Assembly: GCF_040807025.1 (NCBI RefSeq)
Contig: NC_090943.1
Location: 4,822,356-4,886,355, forward strand
DNA length: 64,000 bases
Direction of reading: 5' to 3'
From: Struthio camelus
Lineage: Eukaryota > Chordata > Aves > Struthioniformes > Struthionidae
Shown: positions 37,901-51,800 of the stretch, piece after piece
Numbering within the stretch: position 1 is the first letter of the stretch
How the letters are laid out: each line of letters opens with the position of its first letter
The notes under the pieces: generated by a model
Databases searched by the model: none
Told to the model about the DNA's origin: nothing
What the model saw: only the letters and a program-made list of their open reading frames with translations
Made by a program: the position numbers and the translations under genes

Positions 37901-39000
37901 AATCTATCAGTTCTTCGCAACGGAACTGATGGGAGAATTCCAATGGTAACATTTACTGGAGAGTGATTATAAAAACCATTGTAAATGTCTAACTTTTGTT
38001 CTCTTTGTTGCAAAAAGGTTTGCATAGTGGTACATTATCAGCATGAAAAATGGCCAGACCTACCAACTAGTAGATTGCTGATGGTCAGGAAGAGATCCCA
38101 CCGAGTTCTGAGGGCAAGATATGGTAGAGGTAGAAAGTGGGAGAAAATACAGCTATCACGCAAGCCAAGGCAGTCCTTTATTCCCTTTCTGGCTATGGAA
38201 ATGATCTGCAGTAGTTTAAGACATTTCAACCAGTAGAACTGTGTCCACGGAGAGGGAAAATGCATATTGCTAAATATCCTGGTATGATTAAAAGGGATTT
38301 TCCTGGTGTGCAGACAAAGGTCTATATGATCGTGTTAAAATGAGGTAATTCAAGGTCTGAACTAAAAGAGCATTATGTATCTTGTGTGTGTACTTTTACT
38401 CCGTAGTAACTATAGGGAAGTTTAAGCCCCAGTGATGTTTACCTTAGGGTGCTTGGAAGTAGCAGTGGACATGAGAGCAGACATCACCGAGGAGCTGAGG
38501 TGCTGTAAATTCACTCCTGATTGGATAGGAGGTTTTATATGGCCATCCTCTAAGGGAATTTAACTGAATCAAAGCCCTAAATCCTGGTATCTGGTCTTCC
38601 TCCCTTTCCCTCCCCTGGCCCTGTAAGGAGGTTTATTGGAGAACAACTGCACCTTCTCTCATCAACTCCTCACTCTTTCCTCACACGCTTGCTGCTGCAG
38701 CAGATACTGCAGCTTGCCACACCGAAAAATCAATAGGAGAAGATACATATTAAGCTTGGTTTACAGTGCATGCACATTAGGCTAACCTGTCCTCGACTCC
38801 AGCTTCTCCAGATGCAAAGATCACTCCCTAGAAGATAGGCACAAGAGAAAAACACTCTCTGCTAGCTAGCTTGCAGGTCACATACAAAGACGGTCATGCT
38901 TATTTCAATTATGGCAGACATGCGTTATGCCTTCATAGACTGCCACTCAACAACGCATAACATCTCAAGGACAAAAGGTGGGATTCAGCCTGCAGATTAA
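34985..39000. other. unannotated DNA upstream of the island
   Basis: No coding exon supported. The segment to about 36450 is moderately G+C-rich and holds many open but featureless frames. A good plus-strand donor context (GCTGGTAAGAGG) occurs near 35582 and could belong to a divergent non-coding transcript; this is speculative. An A run lies at 36839-36854. From about 36500 the sequence is ordinary AT-rich DNA. Confidence 0.5.
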
Positions 39001-39090
39001 GAAAGACAAACGTAGATGTCCACATGTGAGCTAGGCAACTACACTCCCACTATAGTCAATGGAGATCTAGTCACTATAGTTAGTGAGCCC
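39001..39090. repeat. old interspersed repeat, copy 1
   Basis: The segment contains AGTCAATGGAGATCTAGTC near 39054, preceded by GAGCTAGGCAACTACACTCCC. A similarly ordered segment lies at about 45307-45380 (GAGCTA, CTCCC, GATGGAGGTCTAGTCC). The style, short T/AGGC and CAATGGAG blocks, resembles a degenerate repeat I recall from bird and turtle genomes, but I cannot name it. Confidence 0.4.
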
Positions 39091-39669
39091 TAGGGATATA
39101 TTCAGCCTCTTCTAAAATAGATACTTCAGTGTGGTCAACAGCTCCTTGTACTCTGTTGTCTCACTACATATCTACAACTTAGGTAAGATTTAGGAAGCAA
39201 TCAACTGCTTAAAGATGAGTGTCTAGTGCTTTTAGAGATGCAGGTCCAGGAGGGCTATGGGTCTCCAGTAGCTCCTCTATTGTGTCTACCAGCCCCAAGA
39301 GGATGTCTTAGATACACTAAGTCTACTAACTCAGATGACAAATGCAAGGCTCCTGTGTCAGTGTGAAATCCTACCTTTCCTGAAGTCAAGAGTACAGTTT
39401 TCATTAAAGTTAAAATTATCTTCTCTGTCTGAAATTGTCCCTCTCTCTCTGGAGCCCCAGCCTCTCTTGGCAGAAGGGCAGAATCTATTCATTCCTCTTC
39501 TCAGGTAAATAAGCTGAAGATGTCCTCTGACAGGCTCTTGTGATTCATGATCAGATGGTTAAAGAAATTATATTGTGTGAATCACCCCTCCAGTGAAAGT
39601 TACCTTCCCACTAAGGGAAAGAGGATGTGCATCAGCTTCTCTGATACAGAGGAAATGGGAGAAATGAAC

Positions 39670-40020
39670 AAGATAAAACAGGAGGTCAGTAAGATGATCA
39701 AATATATGGAATGACTTATCTATAAGGACTGAATAGACTAAGACTCTTCAGCTTTCAAAAGAGAAAACGGAGTGGGAAAATGCTGGTAGCTGGTGAAATC
39801 ATGACTGGCATTGAGAAAGTGAATAGAGAAAAAATATGTTAATTATCCTTCCTAATACAAGTACTAGAAGATGTCAGATTAATACTAGTGAGAATCTGGC
39901 TTGAAACAACGCAAAAAAATCTCACCATAACATGTTACATGACATTAAAAGTTTCCGGGGGTTTAAAACAAATCCGTGGAGGAAATGTTCATAGAGGCAA
40001 TTAAATACCAGAATACCACT
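39670..40020 (+). mobile_element. old CR1-like LINE fragment, 3' part
   Basis: The order of blocks follows the CR1 segment downstream of the reverse-transcriptase domain: AAGATGATCAAATATATGGA; an ACTCTTCAGCTTTCAAAAGAG block matching 'ttcagcctggaaaagaga'; a GTGAAATCATGACTGGCAT block matching 'ataaaatcatgagtggtgtggagaaagtggat'; AATACAAGTACTAGAAG matching 'aatacaagaactaggggtca'; and a GGTTTAAAACAAATCCGTGGAGGAAAT block matching the stretch after 'ttcaaaaaggg'. Divergence is high and the coding frame is destroyed. It is not flanked by a recognisable CR1 3' tail, so the true end is lost or lies further on. Confidence 0.8.
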
Positions 40021-43000
40021 TTTGGCTCAGAATGTCTCTGAGACGTAGGTCTATTCATGCTGGGAGAGCATTTAGGGCACTTACGCCTCTGCGCTTGCCC
40101 TCACCTTATATTCTTTTTGAGGGACCTGCTATTGGCAAGAATAGATAAGATTTTTTGACTCTGATCACTAGGCTCGGAGCTGTCTAGTTGGGAAGCTGAG
40201 ACACACTTGTTTCTGCCAACTCGGTTTTGAGGACAGTTACCTCTAACAGATGATCCAAGTAAATAACTGCAAGATAGTAACTTCTTACCTCTCCATACTG
40301 TGACCAGCCACAACCTACGAAGATGCACTTTGTGCATCAGACATTTTACTTTTAGAGGTTGCCTAAAGCCCAGGCCTCATTAGACATCTTTCAGAAATAT
40401 ATAATGCCATTGACATCCTCACACAAAGTACCTTGACATTCAACTTTTCAGCTCTGGGATCTGTATTCAGGAGTTTCCCTCACAACTGGGGCAATAATAC
40501 TTTTTTTTTTTGTTTGGAAAAAAAAAGTAGTTTCGAGGAACAAAATTGTAATGGAATCAGATTGGGTTTGATGAATAAGGGAAAAAAAGGATGGAGAGGT
40601 TTCATTTCAGTGCTTATTCAATGAAGCATTTGGACAGTTTGATTTCCTTTTTGAGATGTTTAGTGAAATACTTGAGTCAGTCTAGAGAGAAGTTTTGTAC
40701 TTTTTCAGATTTTATCGGGAAAGGATACTTTAGATTGATATAAATTGATTTATATATATATATATATATTTTCAATTACTGTTCAGACCTAAACTGAAAA
40801 CCTCCAGCATTCTCATACCCTACTTGCACCCTCTCTATTGTTTTTGGCCCAGATATATCTCACCTTATTTCAGGCACTTAAACAAGTGAGTTTTTTTAGG
40901 ACTTTCTTTTCCTGTCTCTAGAGATAGACTCCTCAGATGAGTGCTGGGATACCTCTGAGATATCAGTGTCTGTCCACTAACTATAAAAAGGAGTTCAGAG
41001 TGGCTCTGTTAATCTCATTGAAGTACTTCTAGTTATATGAGATGAATGTGCAGTAAATGCATATCACTTATGCAACCTAATTAGTATTTTCAGGTATATA
41101 GTATAAGGACCTAAGATATTTCTATTTAGGAGAAAACGATTTGTAAAAATATCATTTCTAAAAGAGGGTCTTTCTTACTATTAAACTTGAACAAATAAAA
41201 GTCAAGTAACACTTCTACTGGTGGCATTCTTGATAGGTGGGCTATCCCCTTCTCAGTTATATGCCTCTTGACTGTAGTCCATTATTTTGCCCAGTTTTAT
41301 AATTATGATCTCTAAAGTATTCTCTGATTGAAAGGCACTCAATTGTCTATGCTCCTTTAATAGACATTCCTAAGAAAATTTTGCTTGACTTTTAGCTGAA
41401 TTATGCAATGATGTTTCTGTTCCTTGGCTGCATAGCCAAACATTCATGTTTAGGTATCTAGGGTTCAATTTCTATGTTGACTTGCAAAACAGTCTTGATA
41501 TTTGACCCACCAAAGGTTTGCAGAAAGTCTTAAGAAAGCAAAAAAAAGCTTTGTGCTTTGAATAAGCAAAATGCAAGTTCTCTAGATAACGTATTTGCTA
41601 ATAATTATAGTGAGTGTTTGTTAAAGTCTACTTTACCTCCTCTTCCTCCTTACTAATTTTCTTATGCTGAGTTTTTCAGGGAGAATGTATGGATGAGAAA
41701 CTTGAGTAACATAAATAAAAACAACCAGACGGGGATGCATTCTTGTTTTAAATAGAAGGAGCTGCCTAGTCACGCAGATGTGATCACACTATGCTCATGT
41801 GAGAAGGAACTTTGGGTCAGATGGTACTGAAGGGAGCTGAGGTTGAAATGAACAATCCAAAGAGGTGATATTCACCTTCTGCCACTCAGCTCTCCACGAG
41901 GACATTTTCCCAGGTCCTTGATGAAACAGCTAGGAGTTTCTTTCCTTCCCAGACCTAGATATGACTGGAATTGGAGATAACGCCAACGATAGTTATGTTA
42001 CATCTCCATATTTGGCACTCACTTTCCATATCTGGCAAAGGAAACATACTATGTTCTGACAGCACCATTTTCCTTATCAGAAGGCAGGAGGAACAGATAC
42101 GTAATGACTTAGAAAGCACAAGACTCAAAAAGTCGTATTGCCTTGTACAGGATGCTGGTTAGGGAGGTGCACCTCCAACGCAAGATGACGCTATGTTCAA
42201 ACTGTATGTTAAGCTCAGGCTGGGGCTCTGGATTTTATCATAACGAGCCTGTGAACCTGCTGTTATCATACCTGAAGTCAGACTCAAGTTTCAAATGGAA
42301 GGCAACAGCTCAGATTAGCACTGAGAGACAGTCTACTGATTTCATTTTCTTTGTTCCTGGAAGTCTGGTTCTCAGACCAGTTGCAGCCAAGATATATATA
42401 ATAATAGATGAATTAAGTTTTCTGCCTTCTAGGAAGGCAGGGAAGAAGACGTATTGTGCGTTGCTAGCTCCGGTCAGAACTGGAAGCCAGCAACCAAGTG
42501 CTGAGAAGCTGTTAGGGACGGCCTCTGTGTTGTGACCCACATCCCGCTCAAGCACACCCTGGGGCACACAAGGCAGGCTGGCCGCAGCACAAGAGGAGTT
42601 ACGTCGAGCCAGAAAAGGGATCACCATGACTATAAAGACTTTTGTTAGGGTCACAGTCCTGAGAACACCTGCATGCGGCCTTTATTTTGTGCTCATGAAT
42701 CATCTCACCAATTTAGCGAGTGTGCTCAGAGCAGCAAGGGTATGTACTACGCATAAGTGTCAATGGGATTTTTAGAGGAGAAGATCGCAATTTTCAAATA
42801 AATATTCTTGGGGTTATTTTGGTTTGCTTTATTTATTGAGAAGGGAGTTGTAGAGTATTTTTAGGTAGGGCATTGGAGAAATGGGGAGAGAATGTGCTAG
42901 TGCTCAAAATAAAAATTAAAAAAAATAGTTATCATAAAAGATTTATTTGTCAACCAAATATTTGGAGTATCCATAGAAAGAGTCAGACAAAGCAGCATTA

Positions 43001-45169
43001 GTACAACAAGGCAAAAGTACACATCTGTCTCTATTGATAACCTAGATATCAGTGGTCTACAGAAAGATTCATTGATAACCCTCTACGTTTCCAACCCTAA
43101 AATTTATTTAAAGTAGCTCAACATATAGGATGATTTTACTACTAATATTTTTTTTAATAGAAATTAGTGGTTGTTTCAAAGGAAACTATGCAACTATAAA
43201 TAAGGAAAGTAATATCCACAGATGAACAGATGTAATGAGTATTCCCCGTCAATATTTACCTTAGGACAACGGGTATCATAGTAGGATAAAGTTCATAAGC
43301 AGCTGGAAGAAATAGATGTCCCCTGGAGACTGAGTGTTGTTAGTTATTCATGTTTTCCAATAAATATGGAAAGGGTTCCCCCCAGGTATACAAACCTTCA
43401 TAGACTTTTATCAGGATGAAAAGTGTGGATACCTATCAACATTTCTTAAAGTTGTTTTTTTTTTTTTCTTAATATCAAACCCACCCTAGAAAGTTTTCGC
43501 CTCAGTCTTCATACCTGCAAATGATGGCTTGAGGATTTATGGCATAAGCCCTGATCCAGACAATTTCTCCTTTATTAAAGCACAAGAAAGACACTAGTGA
43601 AGCAGATTCAGGGAAGAAGTGACTGATCTATTCAGCTTCCTTCTTCAGCTGACACTGAGCTTCCTTCATCTTTCAGACTAGGTCTTCTTTTGCAGCAGCT
43701 GGAAGATGCATTACATCCTCCCTAGACAGCTAGAGTTATTAATGACCAACTTGTGCTTAAATTCAAAGGTCCCACTTCCCATCTGAATTATCTTGATTTA
43801 TAAGTTGTTTTTGTCGCTTTAGATCATTCTGTCTTGCTTCATCTGTAAGCATAGATGGCTCTCCTACCCGTTCACTCAAATGATTTTCTACTAATTTATC
43901 TGATAGGATGTTTTGAGTTAAAATCTTTGCTGCCTTCCTCCTTGCGAGGTGAAGATCATCCAAATGCTGTGGTCATAATCCCTGATTCTGGAACTCAAAA
44001 TAACCTAAGTCTTACATTTGGAGTTCTCTTCTTGAACACAGACCTTTGGAAGGAGATTCTACTGCTGAAGGAAGAAAACTGGGAAAAATAAAAATCCAGC
44101 TATAGAAGAAGGCCAATAAACCTCTTTTCCTTCAAAACAGGATAATCTGGAAGGGAACATCACTATAAAGTGGGCTACAGAAGGTGTTTGATTGGTTTGA
44201 GCAGCAAATTCATGTTAGACAAGCCATAATGAAAAGCTGGTGGTAGAAGCAGATCACTACTACATCTACAAATGCAATTCATAAGGCTTTCTCATTTGAG
44301 GCTTTTCTTATGCCTTCTTTTGTTGTTTTAACAGATTTAATTTTTTTATTTGGCACAAATAAACCATCATTTATCTAGAAAACGAAGTTTGGTCCTTTCA
44401 TGTATCTTTTGGAACTTCACCTCCTCATTTTCCTACTTCTTTTATTACATATATTTGCTTTTCCTGTTATGTTATCTCACATCCTAGGTGTTATACAGTG
44501 TTTATTATGTAAAGTAATACCTTCCACTGTGTGAGTCATTAGCAATGGGAAAAGATCGACTTCATCCTTTACAAAAAATCTCCCCTGCTTGCATCAACAG
44601 AACAGCTATATGTGTTGCTAGTGGTAGATTGCCATACATTTAGTAAGACAGACCCTGTAATGATGAATATGCTTTGTCGCTGGACTATCCGTGGTAATTG
44701 TATTCAGTTATGTTCTTTTCTTCCCTACCTTTTCATTATATTTTTATCTTTTTCTACTTGAACTATTTCCCTCTACATCTGACTGAAGGCCAACTCTCTT
44801 TGTCAAATACAACAAAGATAAAATTCTTCTTCTCTCCACTTTTAGAAGTTTTCTCTTCTGCTATCCACACATTTTATGATGCTCTTTGTAGTCCAACGGA
44901 CACTGATAGGAAATCTGATGACCTACAGGAGACTGTAGCCTTTTTGGTGATCCGCTCTCCTTCTCTGACCATGCAATACAATGCAATACAATCAAGGCAG
45001 ATTCAGAAGGAATTTCTGTCCTCCTTTCTTTTAACACGAATACAAGAAAATATTGAATAAGGTTAAATCTCCACAACAAGAATATACTTGCTCCTAAAGG
45101 TCTATCAAATCTAGAAGAGAAAAGAAAAACAAAAGCTAGTGATTGAAAGCAAAAGCCAGACAAATTCAC
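40021..45169. other. unannotated non-coding DNA
   Basis: No gene supported. A TA dinucleotide repeat lies at 40751-40769. The 130-codon plus frame at 42143-42535 and its minus shadow show no domain. The minus frame at 43763-43963 is polar and charged but has no recognisable family. A 10-bp tandem duplication (ATGCAATACA twice) is at 44971-44990. Confidence 0.5.
40751..40769. repeat. (TA)n microsatellite
   Basis: About nine TA units without interruption, in AT-rich surroundings. Confidence 0.93.
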
Positions 45170-45330
45170 TTAAGATACAAGAAATACCTTCTTAAATAGG
45201 GAAGAAAATTAACTGCTGGAATAAGATACCAGAGGAAAAGGAAGATTCTTTATCTCTAAGGGATTCATCTAATCAAAAGTTAGATGAACACCTGCAATGT
45301 ATATAGCTGAGCTAATCCTTGGCTCCCTTT
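45170..45330 (+). mobile_element. possible old CR1-like fragment
   Basis: CTGCTGGAATAAGATACCAGAGGAAAAGG near 45213, followed by a 'tctttatctctaagggattcat' and 'aaaagttagatgaacacctg' order, resembles the 'ggaataagctaccagaggaagtggtgg...ccatcactagaagtctttaaa' section of old CR1 families. Orientation is plus. The match is partial and from memory, so confidence is limited. Confidence 0.45.
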
Positions 45331-45639
45331 CTAGTTGATGGAGGTCTAGTCCATACAGTCAGCAGAATCAGTGCACAATTCATCTCAGTCTCAGGGAGAC
45401 ATGCGAAATAAATGAGACAATCACACCCTAAAGCTGTTAATTCTCTCCATTAACTATGAAGGATCCTTGGTCAGACTTAGGTAATTGCGTAGTCAACATC
45501 TAAAGACAATTAAGATGAACCCCCCTCTAGTTGTCTACAAAACAAATCCAGTTGTCACCTTAAAGAGATACTTTTTGTCCAAGCATAAATCATCGATCTC
45601 AGTAACTGAATTAAATTTAATATGGTCAGATAGATAAAC

Positions 45640-45835
45640 AGTTGGGGAACTCTAGCCTAATAAAAGGAAATACTTCTTTGCAAGACATGATTACAGCGGT
45701 GGAACACATTGCCATAAGAAATCATAGAGACCAAGAGTACAATTCGGAATGGATGGAATTGGAAAATAACATAAATATCCAGAGAAAACATCCAGAGAAA
45801 ACATTCATAATGATGAAATAAATTTAGTAAGAGAT
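45640..45835 (+). mobile_element. old CR1-like LINE fragment
   Basis: AAGGAAATACTTCTTTGCAAGACATGATTACAGCGGTGGAACACATTGCCATAAGAAATCATAGAGACCAAGAG follows, block by block, the CR1 segment 'aagtacttcttcacacagcgc...ctgtggaactcattgccacaggatgttgtggaggccaagag'. A GGAATTGGAAAATAACATAAATATCCAGAG block then matches 'ggattggacatttatatggataacaagaatatccagag'. It covers a consensus region adjoining that of the copy at 39670-40020. The coding frame is lost. Confidence 0.72.
45777..45802. repeat. 13-bp tandem duplication inside the old CR1
   Basis: ATCCAGAGAAAAC is present twice head to tail, at 45777-45789 and 45790-45802. A small local duplication that arose after the CR1 insertion. Confidence 0.95.
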
Positions 45836-48800
45836 ATTAAAGCTATTACTTGAAAGCTTTAAACAGTCCCTGATTATTAAAGATCAAGGCAAGACTAACA
45901 CAGAATACGTATTAGCCTAGACATTAGGTCCTTACACGTTCATCTGATACGTCTTGTCCTGGGCACTACTGAAGACAGGATTAGGTGGGCATTGGTTCTA
46001 ACAGAATCAGGAGATCCCTACATTCCCAAAACTTCCAGGGCCTGTCACATAGCAATAAGTGAAGAAAAGGAAACCTGTTCATCCTAGTTTCTGATGTCAG
46101 TAAATCAATAAATAGATAAACTCTGTCCTTTATCTTTTCTCCTGGATTTCTATTTTCTGCAAGGATTTATTATTTTACTTACTAAAATTCAAATGACTTG
46201 TTTAAATAGATTGTGAGTTTCTTGAATTTGCCAGTTCTCTTTCAACAGTAATAATGAAAGTTATTTAAGTTACAGAGGGAAATGCATGTTGCACAAAGCC
46301 AAATTCAATGAGAGTTACTTGCCTTAATTGCTAAAATCAAAGTCATGCTGAACAAAAGACTTCACACCGTGTTATGGCAGAAACAAGACAAAGTAGAGTG
46401 TCACTTCTGGGGAGAAGATCCAGAAAGTTATTATTTAACATACCTTTTATGTTCAAAGTGGTTACCTTGCATTTTTTAATCATTTATGCTTGTTTTACTT
46501 AATCTTACAATAAAATCAGTGCATAAAGTCAATAGGTTTAATATAACTTGCTTTGTATTTTTGTCAGTCATGTATCAGAATTTAGCTTAACTCTACACAC
46601 ATTCGACATCTGAAATGAAGAGTTCTTCACATCTTGTTTTAAATACCAGCTTTGTTTCTGCTTTCTGTTCAGTCAAAGCATACTCTGATCGTAGCAAGCT
46701 GACACAGCATAGGGTAGATATAATGCATTCTCATCCTATAATATTGGCAGTCTGTGGGGTTTATTGCCTTGCAATAGCAAGATTAGCAAGAATTAACTAC
46801 TACCCATGTCCAGAGCAAATCATTTTTCTTCTTCATTTCATCAGAAAATCATTAATTCACTAAATCTCTGTCTTACAGAGATTAATTTGTTCTTGCTCAT
46901 TTTAGTTTAAATTCTTGTATAAAGGCTGCAACATTTCCTCCTTAATTAGTTCAAAGCTTTGCACTGTATCCAAGTGTAGCTGTTTGCATTTCTCTCCTAG
47001 TTTTCACTCCTCTGATTTACATCCATCTATGCTGCTGCTTTAGAGAGGAGCATTTCACCTGCCTGTCTATTATCTTTCACTTCCTCGGTTCACCTTCCCA
47101 TTCTTCTGCAGACCTTTCCAAAGAGGAAACTCCGTGAGACTTTCAGCTGATCCATTTAGGCCACTTCAGAAGCTTCTGCAGGCCTGCTCAGTGTCACGTC
47201 TGAGCATCTCACAGCCTTCAGGAGTAAATTTACCACTTTGTAGGAAGTGGTGAAATACCAGGTTTTAGAAAAATGGAAAATCTAAAAATCTAGCATGCCA
47301 TTATTCAACACTTTTTGTCTCAATAGTAAGGGTGAGTGTCACAGTGCCTCCCTTTATAGCTAGTGGAGGGATTCTTAAAACACAGTTTGTCTCCTCTGAA
47401 AGCAAAACTCTGGGATGAGCTTGTTCCACTAAGTGAAGACGGCTAGAGCATAAATGTTTACATGTATAAATGTGGAGGGGCTACCACAACAGCCTCCTCC
47501 TCCAGGTAGGCGCATACTTTGTAGCACTAAGGTCAATAATTTCTGCTGTAATACACATTATTAATGCCATTTTAATGAGCATTTAACGGTCCGAGAAGAA
47601 ATACATCCCTCAGACGTCTCCAGTGATATCCTTAGTTTCTCACCAAATACGCGTACACGTGATACTATTAGTTCTACATACAGGATGAAATTTCATATTG
47701 CGAAATTGCTACAGTATCATTTAACATTTCCGAGACTATTTCTCTATGAATGTATTACTTTTAAGTCAAAAAAAAATACATAGTCTGCAGCTGCATCAAG
47801 AAGCAAGCCAAGGCAGATTCTGTTTTAAAAGTGATGGCTAGGCTTGATATATTGAGGACTTGAGCTAAAGTTTTGACAATGACCTCAATAATTTTTTTGA
47901 TGTGTTTTCTCCTTCTCTTCCTCAGTTTCCCAAGTTAAAAATGTTGATTTTTTAAATTCCCCTTTAAAAATGATGATTTTACTGCTTTCTTCTAGAAAAC
48001 ATCAACAAAACAACTATGAAAGATACAGTATTTTTGCCGCTTTCTCATGCAGACACACGATTGCACACACACTACAGTTAAAATAGCACAACACTCGGAA
48101 AAATACCTATCATTTTCTTTGGGACTAGTGATTGATGCTTTTATTTGTGGTAACCCCCATTCCATTAAGGTTTTGTCAGCGGCACGGAGAGGCTAAAATG
48201 GGAGTGGTTCTCCACATATTTGTGACTATGATAGCAATTTGGAAGAATCTGTTTTGCTAATAAATATTTCAAGAAACCACAGAGGCAGTAACACTGCAGC
48301 ATTATCCAGTTTTCTGCAATAAGTATGAACAAACACTCCAGCAGCAGTGCCTCTGAACGCTAAATGTTGCTTCTATTCGTTTCTTGTTTTTTTTTTTTTT
48401 TTAAGAGCAATAAAGCACATCATTCTATCAATTCTACTCTTTTTACGCTTAGAACCATAATGAAATGCTCTGAATGAACGTGGATTGGAAATCTAGGGAA
48501 AAAACAAAATGTCATCACTAGCAATAAAGACATTACATGTTGTGGAGCTGCAATTTCTATGGACATGTCTTTCAGTTTTTGGGGAATTTTTTTTTTTCCT
48601 TATTAAAGAGCTTGCCAAATCATGACAGACAAGCAGACAGATTTGACACAATCATTTCACATTGCGCAGAATTCCTTCCAAGACGCAGCAGTAAAATTGC
48701 CAGTGGTTGCTCTGATTTAAAGTACTTCATTATAACTGCTGGGGAATCGTAGGCAGAGATTTGCAAAGTGAATCGGAAGTAGCTCTACGGGGGAACCAAG

Positions 48801-51800
48801 TAGCCTGGGGATTCCTGAAGAATAATGAACAAAGTGCTGGTGAAATAATAATTACCCTTGGTGCTTGTAACATGGTTCATCACAGAGCCCTGCGATGCCC
48901 TCAGGCAGTCAGATGCAGGCTTTGTATTCTGCACCACTAAAAACGCGCTGTGTCTCTGAAGAGAAGCACGCTACCTGCTAACAGAGCGCATCACCCACTG
49001 GATAACTCGGCTTTATAGCAGGGATAGAAGCTCACGTTGATGTTCACAGAGCCTCCTTTCCTATCCCCTTTGTATTAGACAGTTTCCAAACACAGAAGTA
49101 TTTCTCCTGCTCAGGTGAGTTTAAAATATATATAGACATGATAGAGGAGGGAAAAAAAAAAAAAAAGGAAAGGGGAAGATTTTACAGATTTGAGATTGCT
49201 GATAAACAAACTAGGTTTTTTAAGGCGTTTAGGTACCTAATAATTCCTACAGGGAACGATCTAAGTAACTTTACCTGGGAAACTAGAAGTGCTGTTGTCC
49301 ATATGGACTTTCCCTTTTGAATGAGTCCAGACACCAGGGCAGACAGTTTGCAAAGTTCCTTCTTGTCTCCTTCGGTGTAAATCTAAATCAGTGGTTTTCA
49401 GTATCTTCCTATCTGTGAACCGCTATATTTTTTTCCCCTCCAGTGCTTTATAGCAAACGTAAGCCTACAAACAGCTCAGCTCTCTTAGGTACCACAAGCC
49501 ATCAGGGATCAAATATCATTCTAGAGTAATTCAAAATTATTACCTTCTAAGCTGCTGAAAAACTGAATAGGCAAGAAAGGAGGAGCACAATGACACCAGC
49601 CAAATCTTCAGTCCAGGAAGGCTTTGGGTACCGATACCAATGAAGCAGAACTGGATTCAGCCCTGTTCAAAAATATAGTCACCTCTGCGGTGGGACTTGG
49701 CAGCTGTATATTCGCGGCTGTGGGATAGGAGAGAACAGGGAGTGGAAAAGGAAGTTGTTAAAATAGTGGAGCTTTTGGAAAATCCAAAGACTGTAACTGA
49801 AGAGAGAGATATTATTGATTGTTATATTTGATAATATACATATTTTCATGATAAGGTTATATTTAAACAATCATGTTGAAAACTCATATTGCACAGAAAT
49901 GGGCACATAGTAAATACCAGAGAGTGGGAGACAGGGACAGGAGGGAGGAAGAACATCTGCCTTTTCTCTAGAAAGATAGTATTTATTGGGAGACTTGGCA
50001 TCAAGTCACCCCATTTGGTCTGCAGGACTCAGCCACGGCTCACAGCACTGATCTGGAGTTAGCAAGCCCACCAAGGTCCAAGTGGTCACTTGCAGAGCCG
50101 CTGAGAAAAGGAGGGTCTCTGTATCCAGTTTGCAGCACTCAATATTTGATCCTCAAAGTATATATGACTGGGCTCCATGCTGTGGGAAGGCAGCTAACCT
50201 CTTCCTGGACCAGAGCTGACCATGAGAGCAGTCTCACTGCAGTCATGCTGGGTTTACGTTATCATGTCTACTGGGCTCAAACAAACTCTGCACTGCATAA
50301 GTTTTACGGTCAAGGTGTCCACGGCACAATTAATCCATTATCCCAGGTAAATCATACTCAGATTGTGAACAGGAAATGGTATAATTCATATATCAATTCA
50401 TAGTAAAAAAATAGAGGGGAAAAAAAAGGAAAAAAAGAACAATGCAACCCAAGCCACTGGGGGGATCTGGCACAAAGTTTGGGAAAAATATTGAATGTAA
50501 CTTTCCTTCTGCTCCGGGAAAGAAATTTCTCATCATACAGTGGTTGCTCAGGAGTGTAATTTACGAGTCCATCATTATCTCTTCATCTTTCCAGTAAAAC
50601 AGCTATTGCCAATCCTATTTTGTTGCAGTCCCTTCTTTTTGAGATCCTGTTATCTTTCCACCACTTTGCAGCGTGTCCAGAACACCTCTGATCTCAAAGG
50701 AATGTCAATTAAATAAGCTTAATTTCCCAGCATGCAAGTAAACTTCATCCAGCTCTGGCAGATGTCTTTGCAAGGAGTAGGTGACAGCTTCTGTTTGTTT
50801 CTTAGATAAGGTCTTCCAATCACGCTCTAAAAATTTCCCCCTCTTCCCAGTAATATTTTATTTTGTGGAACCATTCATTATATCAAATTGGGTCTTGACA
50901 GGCAGTAATGGCTCATTTACAAATAAACCTGGTTAACGGTGAGACTGGACGAGAAGGACAAGTATATGCAACTGCATCTCCTTCAAGAGGAAATCAGAAA
51001 TATCCAGTTGTCTTCCTCGAGCCCTGTAACATGTCCCGTGTCCTCCAATTCTCTTTTTTCCCAAGCAATAGATGGCTGAAAGAAGAAGGAGCAGGGAATT
51101 ATGCCCGTGATCACCCTGGAATTGCAAACAACTATGACGTGCAGCAAATCAAAACTGAACTTCCTCTGAGTGCCTTGGATTTTTGTTATGGTGTTCGGGG
51201 TTTTTTTGTTTTGTTTTTTTTTTTTAGTTTCTGGCAGGTTTATAGCTGGGCTTGTTACCTCTGCCTCACTCTGTGCTGCATATCATGAGCTTGTACAGAG
51301 CAACACACAGAGGAGCAGAGCAGTGATGGCACCAGAGCCTGCCTGGGCTCCTCAAACCCCCAGTAGGGTATTTTTAGTATCACACATCACTCAGGAAAGG
51401 CAGTGGCACTTCCTTGCTGCGTGCAGCGTTTCCATGATATCAGGGTGAGGTCTGGGAGAAATCAGTTCCCATCATTCCCATTAAACCAAACTGGAGAGCT
51501 TTTTCTAAATGCCAGAAAGGGTAGTATTAAAATATTACAGCTGCGGATCCTAACTGGTAACAGGCTTTACAGATAGATAGTCTTAAAAAATTAGTAAAGG
51601 AGATTAAAGATGTGGAAAGCTTTTCAGCTCATTTGTTAATGTAAGAGCTTTAAGAGTGAAGGTTAGAAGCTAACTGCAAGATCGCTATCCTACGCTGATG
51701 GTAAAGGTAAATATGATTTCTTACAGTGCAGAGACAACCTTTTCTGTCTCACACAAAGGGATTAATCAGGAAGGCAGCTCAGTGTTGTAATAAAAAAGGA

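Noticed and set aside
43763..43963. Charged 66-codon minus-strand frame, considered as a retrocopy fragment
   Set aside because: No protein family recognised, no upstream or downstream continuation in any frame and no poly-A tail.
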